Assembly: GCF_000003815.2 (NCBI RefSeq)
Contig: NC_049989.1
Coordinates: 3,717,580 to 3,781,579, forward strand
Source of the DNA: Branchiostoma floridae
Lineage: Eukaryota; Chordata; Leptocardii; Amphioxiformes; Branchiostomatidae
Length of the DNA: 64,000 nt
Direction of reading: 5' to 3'
The number at the start of each line of letters is the position of its first letter. Position 1 is the stretch's first letter. This document shows, in pieces, positions 1 to 12,060 of this stretch. The notes under the pieces are model-generated. The model was not told the origin of the DNA. It made no database searches and was given only the letters and a program-made list of their open reading frames with translations. The position numbers were made by a program, and so were the translations under genes.

Positions 1-306
1 TGCTGGCAGGTCACTGACATTGGGCGATAACTGCGAGCTTTTCGCACCCTTGCTTATCATGCAAATGCCGTGAACTCAAATCAAGCAGGCATTATTGTTC
101 GTCATTTTGCACCGTGCGGGAGCTTTACTTGCTCACAAACAACTCTATATATCAGTTTAAAAAGTTTACTTTGGTGATCAAAAGGTGATGGGACTGTAGC
201 GAGTTTTCGTGCCATTAAACTTTTTGAAATGACTGCCCTACAGTTTATTTCCGTCTCTTTTATTACGCGCTTTGTGACTTTAGTTCTATTTTTTCATCAA
301 CATGAA

Positions 307-385
307 CCACAAGGCTTCGTGGCGTAGTTGACTAGTGATTGGGTTTGTAACTTTTGGACCAGAGTTCGAACCTGACGTGGAGTAA
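307..385 (+). repeat. tRNA-derived SINE head
   Basis: An A-box-like stretch (TGGCGTAGTTGA, 320-331) is followed by a good B box (GAGTTCGAACC, 362-372), as in a tRNA-type internal Pol III promoter. The full segment does not fold as a clean tRNA, so it is better read as the head of a short interspersed element. The body probably continues rightward, but I cannot place its end. Confidence 0.45.
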
Positions 386-1247
386 TTTTTTTAACTTTTT
401 AAAAAGTTTTCTTTGTTGAATATTTTACTTTGTATCACTATACGGTCGTACTTTTGTAACTGAAATGTTTCGCTTCTTGTCACTCCCCAAAAATGTTGTC
501 ACCCCCAAAAGTTGTGACTTTTAGTACGCGTCACCCTATGTTTCAGTGCTATTTCCTTGCATTCACAAAAATAAAAACAGTACGTAGTTCTACAACTTAC
601 AACTTGTACCTTGTAACAAGGTAAAGAGACGTCTCTGATGACCCGGTGTACAACGGCTGTAGTACTGTGTCAAATATATGCGTTATGCACTCAAGTCGTG
701 TTGTTTGCTGATTATTCAGTCCGTCCTTCTATTCTATATAACCAGCATTCAAAGGGACCAGCTCATAAAAATACATGCTGCAAACTAAAGGAAGCACCAC
801 AAAGATGCCCTTTGCAATGTATTGACGGTATTTAACAGCTAGTAATCGACGGACAATAGGTGTGAAACATTCCTCCTTGGCCCTCGCGTGCCACCGGTCT
901 GGTGTTAATTGGTTACTCTGCATTTGAAAGAACCGGCTTCATGGGCGTTGACCTCGCTAGAAATCTACTTCATAACATTTAGAGCTAGGCCCCCTCCCCA
1001 CCAAACAAGCTGAATAAGTGAATTGGTTATCTCTCATTAGATTTGGGGTCTCTATCAGCATCAGATATGTCCATAACACAAGCATCCAGTTGGGGTGGAA
1101 AGTTCTCCAATTAAAGCCATCCATGCATCTTCTAAGCATGTAAAGAATTTAGGTCAAGCATGATAAGAGGACAAGGAGCCCAGACCATGACCCCCATCTA
1201 ACCCAAGAATTACTCTACTCTACTAAATACTCATGAGTCCAAGTTCT

Positions 1248-1682
1248 CCAACACAGAAGTAAATATCCAAGGTACAGTAAACCTTACTAACTACTACACC
1301 GCCAAAGACACAAATACAACAGATACTGATAATATTCAACTATCATATGAACAAAGACATTTGTTTGTATAAAATATGTACTCTCCAAGCAGAGGTTGGT
1401 GGAGAAAACCGTGACCTTTTCCTTATGTGCCATATTTTTTTAATCATGATTCCAACACAGAAGTAAATATCCAACTTTCCAAGGTAAAACTAAAAGATAC
1501 TAAATAACTTACAGTCTTACACCACCAAGGACACAGAAATACAACAGATCCTGATGATGTATCATATACAACTATCATATGAACAAAGGCATTTGCTTGT
1601 TATATTGAAAGTTTGTATAAAATATGTATTCTCAAAGCAGAGGTTGGTGGGAAAATTGTGACCTTAGTATTTTCCTTATAAT
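1248..1682. repeat. Local direct duplication, two copies of about 200-230 bp
   Basis: The segment from 1248 to about 1441 is repeated from about 1452 to 1682 in the same orientation. Both copies start with CCAACACAGAAGTAAATATC and share the blocks ACAACAGAT, CAACTATCATATGAACAAA and GCAGAGGTTGGTGG in the same order. They differ by several small indels. No coding potential is apparent in either copy. Confidence 0.7.
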
Positions 1683-2287
1683 AAAGTTACCCGGTATATG
1701 CTTTTTTTTTCCGACCAGCCAGTGGAGAGGCTCGTTAAAAAAATATGGCATATAACTAATAAGGAAAAAGTCATGGCTATAAAATATGCACTTCTAATTT
1801 TAGAACATCCAGTCTTACAAATCATTCTCTAGTTCTCTGTTCTTGGCTCCTACTGGCAGGTTATTTATCTATTCGTATGGCTGATGTTACAGTCAGCCTA
1901 GGTCACCCAACTAGCTGTGGCTATTACAAAGGGCAGGCCTTATCATATCAAGGACGTTATAAAAGACTTTATATAACGTCGTTGATCTAAATTCTGCCAA
2001 AGGCATCACAGTGAATGAGGCAGCCTATTCGGAACTAGTCATCCTTCTTTCGGGAAACCAACACTAGCAAACATGTATGGTAAAAAAACTAATCATGATG
2101 ATTATGCACTGTTTAATCTACATAATGAATAACCTGCAAAACACAACAACGAGTTAGTTATACAGGTTAGAATTAGAAACATGATACAGTTTATTTCATT
2201 TCATTTATTTCTATTCAATTTCCAATTGCAACATTTGCAACCACATGCACACCTTACAGTTTGCACATAAAATTGGAGGGTTGCACG

Positions 2288-3254
2288 CAGGGCTCTAGCC
2301 AGCTCTAAATTTTTTTTCCGTCAGTCAATTCCCATTGTCGCGAAAACACTATTCCAGGAGCTATTAGAAAGACTGAACTGAGACCTTGAAAAATGGGTTT
2401 TAATGAGATAATCGTATGCGAAAGGGCGCTGACACACTTCGTCAAGACGTCAACAAAAGCAAAACAAACAGTGTGTGGCTTTTACTTCCACATACGGCGT
2501 CCCCAAGGGATTGGGGTTTTGTGCGCGTTAAAATTTGCGCGTTAAAACTTGCGCGTTAAAAACCTGTGCGTTAGAATATGCAAATTAGCTGATTCCCTCG
2601 GGATTTGAAAACTTTCTTGACATTTTTAACTCAAAAGCTTGAAGATGACAACACAAAATGGAATTAAGTATCATATTGTTGCATTCTAGAGTACAATATC
2701 CCTTTCTGTAAATATTCCAGGAGTTTTAAAGTGATTTTTAAATGTTAAGTTTTAACGCGCAACAAAGGTTGACATTTGCATGTGAAACAATCTGCTTGAG
2801 AAAAGATGAAATGAAGCTTGTAGAATGGAGAAAAGCCTCAAGCAGTTACATTTTACAACACAAAGCCTCATATTAGTAATTTTTCCATGTATTTGTGTCA
2901 AATTCAAGTGATTTTGAAATCTTCTGGATATGCAAATTAACCTATTCCCAAGGGACCAAAAAAATCAGGGGCTTTTCAGACCAAAAATTCAGGTAGCAGA
3001 GGGAAAATCATATAATAGGGTCACATTTTTCTGACTAAGAATTTATCAATGCACAACTTAATTTTTTAACGCGCAGATTTTAACGCGCGCGCAGATTTTC
3101 AACGCGCAGAAAACCCGTTCCCGTCCCCAAGCCGCTTGTAGCTTCCACCATGGTTTTTGTCCGTCAAGGTTGACGGATTGGTTTTAAAATTTTTTCGTCA
3201 CATGCAGCAAATTTCCAACCATTGACGGAAAAACGGACGCTGGCTAGAGCCCTG
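2288..3254. mobile_element. Non-autonomous hAT-type DNA transposon, 967 bp
   Basis: The ends are exact terminal inverted repeats: CAGGGCTCTAGCCAGC at the left and its reverse complement at the right. They are flanked by an 8-bp target duplication with one mismatch, GTTGCACG (2280-2287) and GTTGTACG (3255-3262). A CAG...CTG terminus with an 8-bp duplication is characteristic of the hAT superfamily. No transposase frame is present, so the element would have been moved in trans. Subterminal CCGTCA/TGACGG words occur near both ends. A second inverted-repeat pair lies inside. Confidence 0.8.
2514..3117. repeat. Inner inverted-repeat unit with GCGCGTTAAAA clusters, inside the hAT element
   Basis: The left side carries GGGTTTTGTGCGCGTTAAAA followed by further GCGCGTTAAAA words (2514-2572). 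The right side carries the reverse complement with its own repeated TTTTAACGCGC words (about 3065-3117). This is either a MITE nested in the hAT element or extended subterminal repeats of the same element. No target duplication for the inner unit could be identified. Confidence 0.5.
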
Positions 3255-3262
3255 GTTGTACG

Positions 3263-6000
3263 TAACTTTTGATTGCACTTGCACAAGTGCGAGACTACAA
3301 TAATAGCTTCACATGATCTGACTTCTTGGTGACTGTTTGTCCCCGTGGTTGTGAATAAAGGTCTTTACTATGCAGCTTTAACATCCAGTAAAGATATGAA
3401 AAACTAAAAAAAAAGTTTTCAGTATGTTATCGTGAGGGAGAAAAATTCAAACACACTTTGTGTGTCCTGCTACTGAAAATACAAAAAGTGTAAAGTATAA
3501 TTAGATGTTAGAATTGAAGTTTTGAAGGCGGGGCAAAACTCCCTTCCAAGGCAAACTTTCTTTCTCTGCATTTGAAAACCTTAGTCAACGTTGAAAAATA
3601 TGAACCAGCAAAGGAAGTGTTGTGTTTTGTAAATACCATTTCATACATTTATACAAATTGTCCCCAAAAAATCTTATCAGGAGGGCATTTATTTGATGCG
3701 TCAAGGAACGCGGGGGTACTGTAAGTGACAAGATCAGTCCACTACAGGAAACTACTTCTCCCTAGACTGAAGATGGTATGCAGGTATGCAAGTTTGGAGT
3801 TACATGTATAGTGATTGTACATATCTAGTCTACAGTACTGTCGGTGCATCTGATCCTGAAAAGAAAAGAACCCTTTGAGGATTGATCTTTTGTGTTTTGA
3901 TACATGTACCATAGCACAATTTGTAACATGTAGCTCTGATCCACATCCTGGCACATGTATAGGCTTATAGGATACCTTTTTTTTTTTCACACCCCCCTCC
4001 CCAAATTTTTACATTCTACAAGTGAAACTACTAGGTATTTAGCCTTTCACATGTATGTGAATGAAGACCCCCCGTTCTTTAAAGAGGAAGAGAACAACCA
4101 CAGTACCAGACACTCGGAAACAGGTCCACAGATCTGACTAAGGAGGTTAACCTCCTTGATCTGACTAATTTTTGTGATGACCAGGCCAGCTGACGCCAGC
4201 ACACATGGCGGCCATCATCGATCGTGCACGTTCTAAATATACAGTAAAACTGGACAACAAAACACTAGAGAATAAACGTTGTACTCACCTATATCGCTGT
4301 CACTACAGGCAAAGCTTGCCATCACACGCATAACTATCAATGGATGGTCGATCTGTGGTCCTGTTCTGATAATAGCCAACTGGGATGCTGTAACGTTCCT
4401 TCAGGACTTAAATTATTTTTGCTGATGACTGCCCTCCCCACTCCTGCAGTCGTCCTACACCACCGCTTTCCTGTCTTCTGCTCTCGCGCAGAACTCGAGT
4501 GTTTTCCTCAGAAAAAGTCCAGAACTTGAAGAAGAAACGCCAAGAACTTCTGTGTAAAGCGTAACGTTGTTTAGCACGCTATGAGCGAAACTATATCCTC
4601 ACAAACGTGGACAGCTTGTCCTCCAGTCGAACAACAAAACCCTCCCCAACGGAACTCAATACGTTTACATATGACGCGTCATGGGCGAAACCAATGCCGC
4701 GGAAAATATGGGGGTGCGAGAATTTGAGAAGTGTAGCACTTGATCCTTGGATGAACCTCCTTGGCTGGACAGAGAAAAACAACGCTGAATTACGTTTTTA
4801 AATTACGTTTGTCTCCTTACGATCGTTGCCCCAGCTATACAATAACCAGACAACTTGAGACAAAACAATCAGGTCAATCAGTAATTGCAAGGACTGGGTG
4901 TGTCATTCAGTGGTTTTCAAAATACGATTTTCCAGAAACAACATTCAGGTTTGGTGGGCTTGGTGGTGTCACTGTGGTTCTCATCCATTCTTATAGTAAA
5001 ATTGTTACTATTATAGTAACATTTCAAATCAATTGAAAAGTAAACTATCTGCAGTTGGACACACCCATATCTGCTCTAGCCCAATGGAATGCGTTTGCTA
5101 TTGTTAACGAGTGTGGAAACAGAATGAGGTGACAATTGTCTGTAATTACACTGAGTGATACACAGTACCTGTTAACAATGTAACAAAATGATCCAGTGGG
5201 CTGATGATTTGATTATACTTGCTTGTTTTGTTTCTTTGTTTGTTTATTCATGAAAGCTCAAATCGGCATCAGCATCAGGCCACTTTTCATTGAGATCATG
5301 AAGAGGCAAGGGTCAGACAACGCATACTTTACAACACAGACACTTACCGTATACGTAACTAGCAAAGGCCTGCTCAGCGGAGGCTGCTGCTCGGGAGAGG
5401 AATTTTTTAACGTGCAAAAGAGCTGCCCGTTGAACATGTAAAAACAGCTAAAAGGCAGTTGATTGAATCAATGAGGTTGATTGAATGATAATAGAGGCAC
5501 ATTGATAGTACAAATGTACTACAAGGTATAAAGAAATCAACAGACAAATGTATCATGATGCATCGTGAGCATCTACATAACGTTAGATATAACGTTAGAT
5601 GTACGATGGCAAGGTCCTCTGAACTTTGTTTATTAAATACTGATACCGGCTGTATGACAGCTTATGCGGTGTTGTTTTCCTCCATTGTTCGATGAATTGT
5701 AGCTTTGCAACTTGCACTGACTCAAGCGGAATAGTCACTGCAATGATTACTGAAACAGCTAGGGTTCCCCACTAACTCGTCGGTTTAGACCCATACAGTG
5801 CCAACACGCGATTGTATTGGGAATGGCCGCACTAAATTAAACACCCGGTGATGGGACAAACAAAATATCAATCCAACTGTAGACTAACTAACTGATTGAA
5901 TAGTGGACCTAGCTATCCTTATTTATTTAGTGAAACATTTCGAGAGAGACTCGGCCTGTTCCTTACCCTCCTGTTACATTTTGCTACATTCTGGGCCCGA
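3263..6000. other. Intergenic DNA, no gene recognised
   Basis: Only short open frames without family resemblance are seen. One notable site is a perfect 18-bp palindrome, AAGGAGGTTAACCTCCTT (4140-4157). A similar but imperfect palindrome occurs near 46072. Confidence 0.6.
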
Positions 6001-6020
6001 GTTATGAAATCCCAAGGACG

Positions 6021-6122
6021 GTATATAACGTCCTCAGTGGTTAACCCTATCGACCTTTGCCTGAGTTTACCCTATCGACCTTTGTACATGTACATTTGTA
6101 CATGTTCGTTTACCTTTGACCT
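6021..6122 (+). promoter_or_regulatory. Putative promoter of the first MIF-like gene
   Basis: A TATA-like TATATAA lies at about 6022-6028 within a near-palindrome (AGGACGGTATATAACGTCCT). Two copies of CTATCGACCTTTG follow, with core CGACCTTTG at 6051-6059 and 6076-6084. TTACCTTTGACCT (6110-6122) reads on the minus strand as AGGTCA-A-AGGTAA, a DR1-like nuclear-receptor site. The start codon is at 6192. The site assignments are motif matches only; no transcription start is known. Confidence 0.35.
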
Positions 6123-6191
6123 TAGCTCTGGCTAACAGACGAAGTCAGTCTGCGCCCCCTCTGCCATTGCTAACATAACATAACATTCAAC

Positions 6192-7723
6192 ATGCCGTAC
6201 GCACTGGTCCGCGCGAACTTCGATGTTCCTGATGAATTTGACAGTAAGATGTCCAAGTTCATGTCGGAACAGTTTAAGAAGCATGAAGGAGTGAGTACCA
6301 CACGTGAACTGCTGAGTATCAAAGTCAATTCGTTTGGAAGTTGTGTTTAATATTAGACTCCGAATTTATTTTTTTTGAGAAATGCTTATGTAATTTTTTG
6401 TGTGTCATGTTGATGATTCCTTTTGATTTTTCATGACATCCTTTTTCATCGAGGTCAATACTATGTATACCATGCCCCAGTATAAGGGAAAATTTGCTGC
6501 AAATGTACAGTGTATACCGAACACGTTTGGTATACGAATAGTTTCCAAGCAGTAAGGGAGATTGTGACAATTTCTTTAAATGGTGATGTGTTTAGAGGGC
6601 CACTGGCACATCTTTCCTCCTGTAATTTGTGCCAAGGCGAGTAGAAAAAGTAACTGTTGTTATCCCAAATTTAGATACTTGAATAGTAAAGAGAAATTTA
6701 TATTCCTGACAGCGTTTGATAAACCAACTCTAATCAACCATACAGCTAGCTACATTTATGCAATTACCAAGAATCGAGAGGAAGTCGAATGTCCTAGAAT
6801 ATAGATTAGACGAAAATCTGCATATATAAAAATTTAGATGTGTATGATTGTTTCCATTGTTACATATATATGATCCTTACCATGTGACCAGTACTTAGCC
6901 CAGTGGGGCAAAAATATGCAATAAAAGTCTTCATTCATTCATTCATTAGTCTTTTCCGTGCCAGTTCCTCTGTGTAGATGTCCAGGTCAACAAGCGGAGT
7001 CTCCGAAGCGGGACGACAGAGAAGTTTGTGTACTGTGACCTGCGCGTGTCGGACACTATGCTGACCAACGAGAGCGACAAGACCAGATGGTTCAAGGCGT
7101 TCAGCGACTTCATCGTCCAGGAGCTTGCCGTGGAACCCTTGAGGTTAGTTTTGTCCTTACTTGTTGGACGGAAGAGAGTTGAAGACTGGCCTTATTTGCA
7201 GGCTCTACGATCGAGTCTTATTTTTTTGTTAGCATTGTGTTATTGCACTCGGTTGAACAGTATCAAACTAGTCAGTTGTTCAGTGTTATCAGCCACACGG
7301 AACCGAGTGCAATAGAGGTAACATGCCATCTTAAAAAAGGACTCTTTGAATCTGCTATTTGGGAGGCTTGTTGTATACATGCTTTTGTCTCACTGGTAAG
7401 AAGAGGGACGATGGCGCACTTGATTCAGCCAAATTTTTAGGGACACAGAAGTTAGCTGAAGTTGGTGTAAACTGAATAAACATGGTGGTTCTAACGTCTG
7501 GCACGTACCGTGGCTTTACCATTTCAGTCAGGTTTTGCATACTTTACCCGGGGTATAATCTGTGGTACATGTTGACATCGTAGCCATGTCCACAATGTAG
7601 TTATGGTTTCTTTCGTGTTTCAGATGTATTGTAATGTACCAACCGACAACCGCGGACTGTGAAGCGATTGAGGGAAAGTTGGTGACACAGTGGACCCCTC
7701 CTTCTGACTGGTACGGTCTGTAG
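6192..7723 (+). CDS. MIF/D-dopachrome tautomerase superfamily protein, 3 exons, 125 aa
   Basis: Exons are 6192-6290, 6965-7143 and 7624-7723, with GT-AG introns in phases 0 and 2, the same phases as in vertebrate MIF genes. The product starts Met-Pro-Tyr-Ala-Leu-Val; Pro2 (Pro1 of mature MIF) is the conserved catalytic base of this superfamily. The middle exon has the family pattern around NKRSLRSGTTEKFVYCDLR, matching the human MIF segment that ends SSEPCALCSL. It retains a Cys equivalent to Cys59 but not Cys56. The end of exon 2 (FSDFIVQELAVEPL) matches the last helix before Arg93. MIF pocket residues Tyr95 and Asn97 appear replaced (Ile, Met), so classical tautomerase activity is uncertain. 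The C-terminal tail is about 12 residues longer than in MIF. The MIF fold is a homotrimer, usually secreted without a signal peptide; none is seen here. AATAAA lies at 7809-7814. A paralogue follows 0.8 kb downstream. Confidence 0.88.
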
Positions 7724-7808
7724 GATCACGTCATCAACGGTCCAGCGACTGGTGGTGGAATATAAAATGTCTGATAACTGATTACTTCAGGACTTGTACT
7801 ACCTTTTG

Positions 7809-7814
7809 AATAAA
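7809..7814 (+). terminator. Polyadenylation signal AATAAA of the first MIF-like gene
   Basis: The canonical hexamer lies 85 bases after the stop codon. A T/G-containing stretch follows a few bases downstream. Confidence 0.65.
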
Positions 7815-8457
7815 AGTTGTGATTTGAATGCCCCGAGAGTCTTGTTATTGACTGTCCCTTAGATTTGAGATCCAAGATGTATCTATTAAAATTTCGCAGT
7901 GTAAGTCACACTGCATTGCATTCAATTGACAAAGGTCAGACAGATTCACCCGGAACGGCCACAATAGCAATAGGTTAAAAGCTTGGTTATAGTGGTGAAT
8001 TGCTTATGATGTAAATAGTTCAATGTAATTCCTTATTGTTACGAATGCCGGATTACTACATAGCTCATGATCACGGTACGTAAAGAAATTACAACAGAAC
8101 TCAAAGACGATATCTACCAGGTTGTAAAAGAGGCAGAGTGCTCCTCCGCCTGGAAAACTCTCCAAGTAACAAACTTTGCTCTGTGAAATTTAGTAACCAT
8201 TTTTTTGACAAGCTTGACAGAATGCAACGCCATACAATTCACATGTGACGTTGATATTTTATCCTTGTTCATGACTGGTGGTCTCCAAAATGATGTAGCT
8301 GTGTGAGTAGAATACAGTACTGGAGGTTTGCCGATAAGGTCCAAATACACTCGACCAGTACGGTAATGGCATCGCGGTGACCCCAGTCGTCTTTATCTAT
8401 TTGGAAACTTTCAGCACGTGTTGTTTGTCACCATGAACTGGACTTTGCTCCGGTCTT

Positions 8458-8466
8458 CGACCTTTG
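8458..8466 (+). promoter_or_regulatory. CGACCTTTG motif upstream of the second MIF-like gene
   Basis: The same 9-mer occurs twice upstream of the first MIF-like gene. Here it lies 89 bases before the start codon, compared with 116 and 141 bases there. It may be a retained promoter element of the ancestral gene or a chance match. An ATG at 8433 opens a 26-codon frame that ends before the main start; whether it is transcribed is unknown. Confidence 0.3.
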
Positions 8467-8546
8467 TCTTCTATCCTCAGTTACTCCCAAACAACAGACA
8501 CTCCAGTACCTGAGTATTTCAGTCAGAAAACACAGACCGATTCACC

Positions 8547-9941
8547 ATGCCGTTCGCACTTGTCCGGACCAACTTCGACGTTCAGGAAGAGTTTGATGGC
8601 AAACTCTCCAAGCTCATGTGCGACTTGTTTAAAGTAGATCAAAAGGTGAGCACTAGTATGGCACGGAATGTAATGACAAACCTGCAGCACCTTTTATTAG
8701 TCCGATTGTTGGAGTATAGGTGACAAAGCACTAAGGACTATTGCCAAGTTTTAACCCTGGCTACGAATCGCTAAGAAGTTATGAAAATTATTAGTTCTAC
8801 GGGTGACATCATTTGAGAAAACATTATATTGCTATTGAGTAATGTTTATGCCAGGGAGTTATGTTGTACTTCTTGTATTAACAACAGTATTGGTGTTGAA
8901 GTTTAATCTTCGGAGTCCTTTTCAATTGGAACGATCTGATATAATTCCAAGATTTGTGCCGTCAGTGCTAGTTTGGCAAGTTGAGATAAAGAGCTGATCA
9001 ATAGCACCGGAAGGTGTCAGAATCCCAATATGGCTGTCCCCGTCGATGTAGAGGAGTTTAAAATAAGCTTTTTTTAATCGAGAGCGCATCAAGATAAACC
9101 AGACTTATCCTCCTAATACAATCCCACACAGGACGTCTGTGTGGAAGTCCTCGTCAACAAGCGCATGCTCCGTAACGGCACGAACGAGCCGTACGTGTAC
9201 TGTGACCTGCGCAGACCGGTCAGTGTGATGACCTTGGACAACAAGGTCACGTGGGCTAAGGTCCTGAGTGATTTCTTCATGAAGGAACTTCGCGTTGAAC
9301 CTTTAAGGTAAGTGCGATCGTCTCATGATAGCAAATATGTTTGTTATGCCAAGAAAGGTCCAAAATTTACTAAAATGACAAATTAATCACACCAGGTAAT
9401 GCACATTAATCTTAAACATCTTTCTACCCAGCTCTTTCCAATTTTACAATTTCCGTCTCCCACTAGATGCACAAACAAGCAAGCATACATTTTAATTTGC
9501 GTTTTACCGTGCAACAAAAGGTCTTGCGCTTAAATCACAAAACTAGCTAGGCATACCAAAGGATGAATTTGTCGTCCCTGATGCTGCCGATAAGTTTGAC
9601 GAAAAAAATGTAGGACTTTTAATCGAGAAGAATATGAAGAGAAAGAACTGAACATGTATGATGCATTACGGTAGTAACAAATTAATACAATCATAAAGCA
9701 AAGTCATATCTATATGCTTTGCAATTCTTTGGAAGCCCGAAAGGGGGCTCTTTGAGTAACGTGCTTGCGACTTTGTATTGCCATGACATGATTGCTGTTA
9801 TGCAGTGTGGACGGAACCATCGTAGCATAGAGAGGATCTAATAATTGTACACGGTTACTCTGTCTCTCCTTCGTTCCCCTCAGGTGTACGCTGTCTTTCC
9901 AACCGCAGCTGGAAAAACCGTATAGCGGCCAAGGAGTTTAA
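8547..9941 (+). CDS. MIF/D-dopachrome tautomerase superfamily protein, 3 exons, 110 aa
   Basis: Exons are 8547-8645, 9132-9307 and 9884-9941, with intron phases 0 and 2. Exon 1 is 99 nt, exactly as in the upstream paralogue. The product begins Met-Pro-Phe-Ala-Leu-Val, keeping the N-terminal catalytic proline. Exon 2 holds NKRMLRNGTNEPYVYCDLR, aligning with the GGSSEPCALCSL region of human MIF, with Cys59 kept and Cys56 replaced by Tyr. It ends LSDFFMKELRVEPL, resembling the FFEFLTKEL helix of D-dopachrome tautomerase. Arg93 is present, but Tyr95 and Asn97 are replaced (Thr, Ser). The tail is short (19 residues in exon 3, against 34 in the neighbour). A cytosolic or non-classically secreted trimer is expected from the family. 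The two genes share strand, exon structure and much of exons 1-2, so they arose by tandem duplication. Confidence 0.88.
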
Positions 9942-10395
9942 AGGCAGATCGAACAGCAACTTGCACGAACTCTCTCGAGCTCATCTATTCCCGCCCAAAA
10001 TTCTGCATGGACCAAATTGCCAAAGTTAACTATACATTCATGTTTGAAGATATTAACTGTGAACACATATAGGATTGTTGAATTTACAAATACCTTTGTG
10101 AAAAATACCAATGTGAATTGAACGACATGTTTGAATACTATGAACATTTGGTAACTGACAGACGTAGCATGCCTGTGCAAGTGTACGAAGTTATTGAAAA
10201 GAGCTAAGGATTGACTCGTCTGACTGTTATTCAGCTAAATAATCAGCGACACAGAGCCCTCAACACATCATTTTGTAGCCTGGGTAACATTCTCAGTAGT
10301 AACCGCTGGATCAATCCCTTTGCTTTTAAAAAAAAAAAAAAGCACGAAGATTTAGCCACTACGGAGAATGGTATCCAGACTATTTTACAAGTCAC

Positions 10396-10501
10396 AATAA
10401 AAAGAAAAGAATACAAGTGAATGATCTGGGGAGTTTCAAACTATTCAAAGCAGATTTCTAATACATGCAAATGATGCAATCTTACCAAGATTGCAAATAA
10501 A
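10396..10501 (+). terminator. Candidate polyadenylation signals of the second MIF-like gene
   Basis: AATAAA occurs at 10396-10401 and 10496-10501, 455 and 555 bases after the stop codon. No closer hexamer was seen. An A-run lies at about 10328-10341. Confidence 0.35.
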
Positions 10502-12060
10502 AGTCACCACGGCACGTACTGACGATGAACCATCACCGTATATCTACTTCTTGTGCAGTTTCTAGTCCACGTTCTAAGACACCATCCATACTTGAGCGAC
10601 CCATGTCAGAAAATTACATAGTATACATGGTATCTCAATCTCAAAAAGCACTCGAAGGCACCAAACTTTCTCCAAGACAACCAAGTTAGTACTTTTCCTG
10701 TGTGCGCCTGGAAGTAGCTATAGGAAATGACTCATCGGTCATTCCTAATGCTTTTATTGGACAAAAAGGCCATCTGGTAAGGGCATACTTTGAAGCACTT
10801 TGCCTGAGTGTGCACTGTCTTATCCTCGCAAGTATGTCACCGATATTGAATGAAGAATGCCACCATTAAGCCTCCTTCCCGTTGTCTACCTGCCATCAGA
10901 CCCAGGTACACCCCATCATGGCAGAGGGTAGTATATATCACTTATCAGATTTAGTTTGTTTTTCAGAGACTCTTGTGCAATCTATCGGACGATGTATCGC
11001 TTACCAACTTGATTAAAGCCCATCCAGGCCATGCAAATCTGTCTGTGGGCTATCGATATCTTAGCCCGATACTTAGAAAGGCTTTAACTGCCGTCTGCAG
11101 GGCCAAGGCTATCTCATATCTCCACTTACCCGGGGGCATTAGCGTTTGGCTGTCATCTTCACCCATTAGAGCCCAGCACGGAGAAAAGTGGCCATGAAAT
11201 ATTTACAGACCATGACATTGTTACGACCTGCTAAGACTGGGGGAACGACATCTGCCTGTGGAGAAAGTTTGGCATAAAGGCTCAATCTCAGACCCCTTTT
11301 GAAGGATACTAGTAAGGCGCACATATCGAAGGATAAGGACATTTTCCAAAGTACATGCGTAAAACTACGTACAATATACCTTCTTACATATTGTCTATAA
11401 TATGACGCAAAACCTAAGACCTTTTGGCAGAAATCATATTGAAAATTGCATTCTCCAATCTCGTCGTATCAAAAGAACAAGGCAGAGCAATGCCCATATC
11501 AATGTTATGATGTACACTTGCATTGTACAATACCTCACGTACAAAACTTGGACCAAAAAGTTGCTGTGCGCAAGAACCATAGAACCAATGCCAAGGTCAA
11601 ACTATCCCCTACCGAAGGTCATGATCTGTGCATTTCTAATGCCCGGATATTAGCCATTTACGTATCGACTCTCCGCTAATGCGGAAATATTGAAGTAGAG
11701 AGCTTCTGCGACATCGGTGTAATTTGGCAAGCCGCTCAGACGATGCTTATCGTAACTTGAATGTAACAAAATCATTGCCGAAAGATAGCGTTGTCAACCG
11801 GAGTCATAACTATATATAGCTCTAGATCTGGGCGTGTGGGTTTTAACTAGGTTTTGTAGAACGAAGGACGTGGGTGGCTTAAAACATGCTAATTAGATAG
11901 GGAGTAATGATTGATTGGTGCCGACCTCAGGGGTAAAGACGAATGATTCTAAATTAAATCAGCTTGAATAAGTTACAAGAAAGGGACACTTTGTTATTAA
12001 AACCAAAATTGCTCATTTTTTGAGGTACACTGGAAGGCTCACAGGTCCTTAAAAAGATAG
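10502..12060. other. Intergenic DNA, no gene recognised
   Basis: The open frames here (for example 10973-11197 and 11402-11679) have no family signature, no consistent splice context and no codon bias that I can see. No clear repeat was recognised. Confidence 0.55.
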
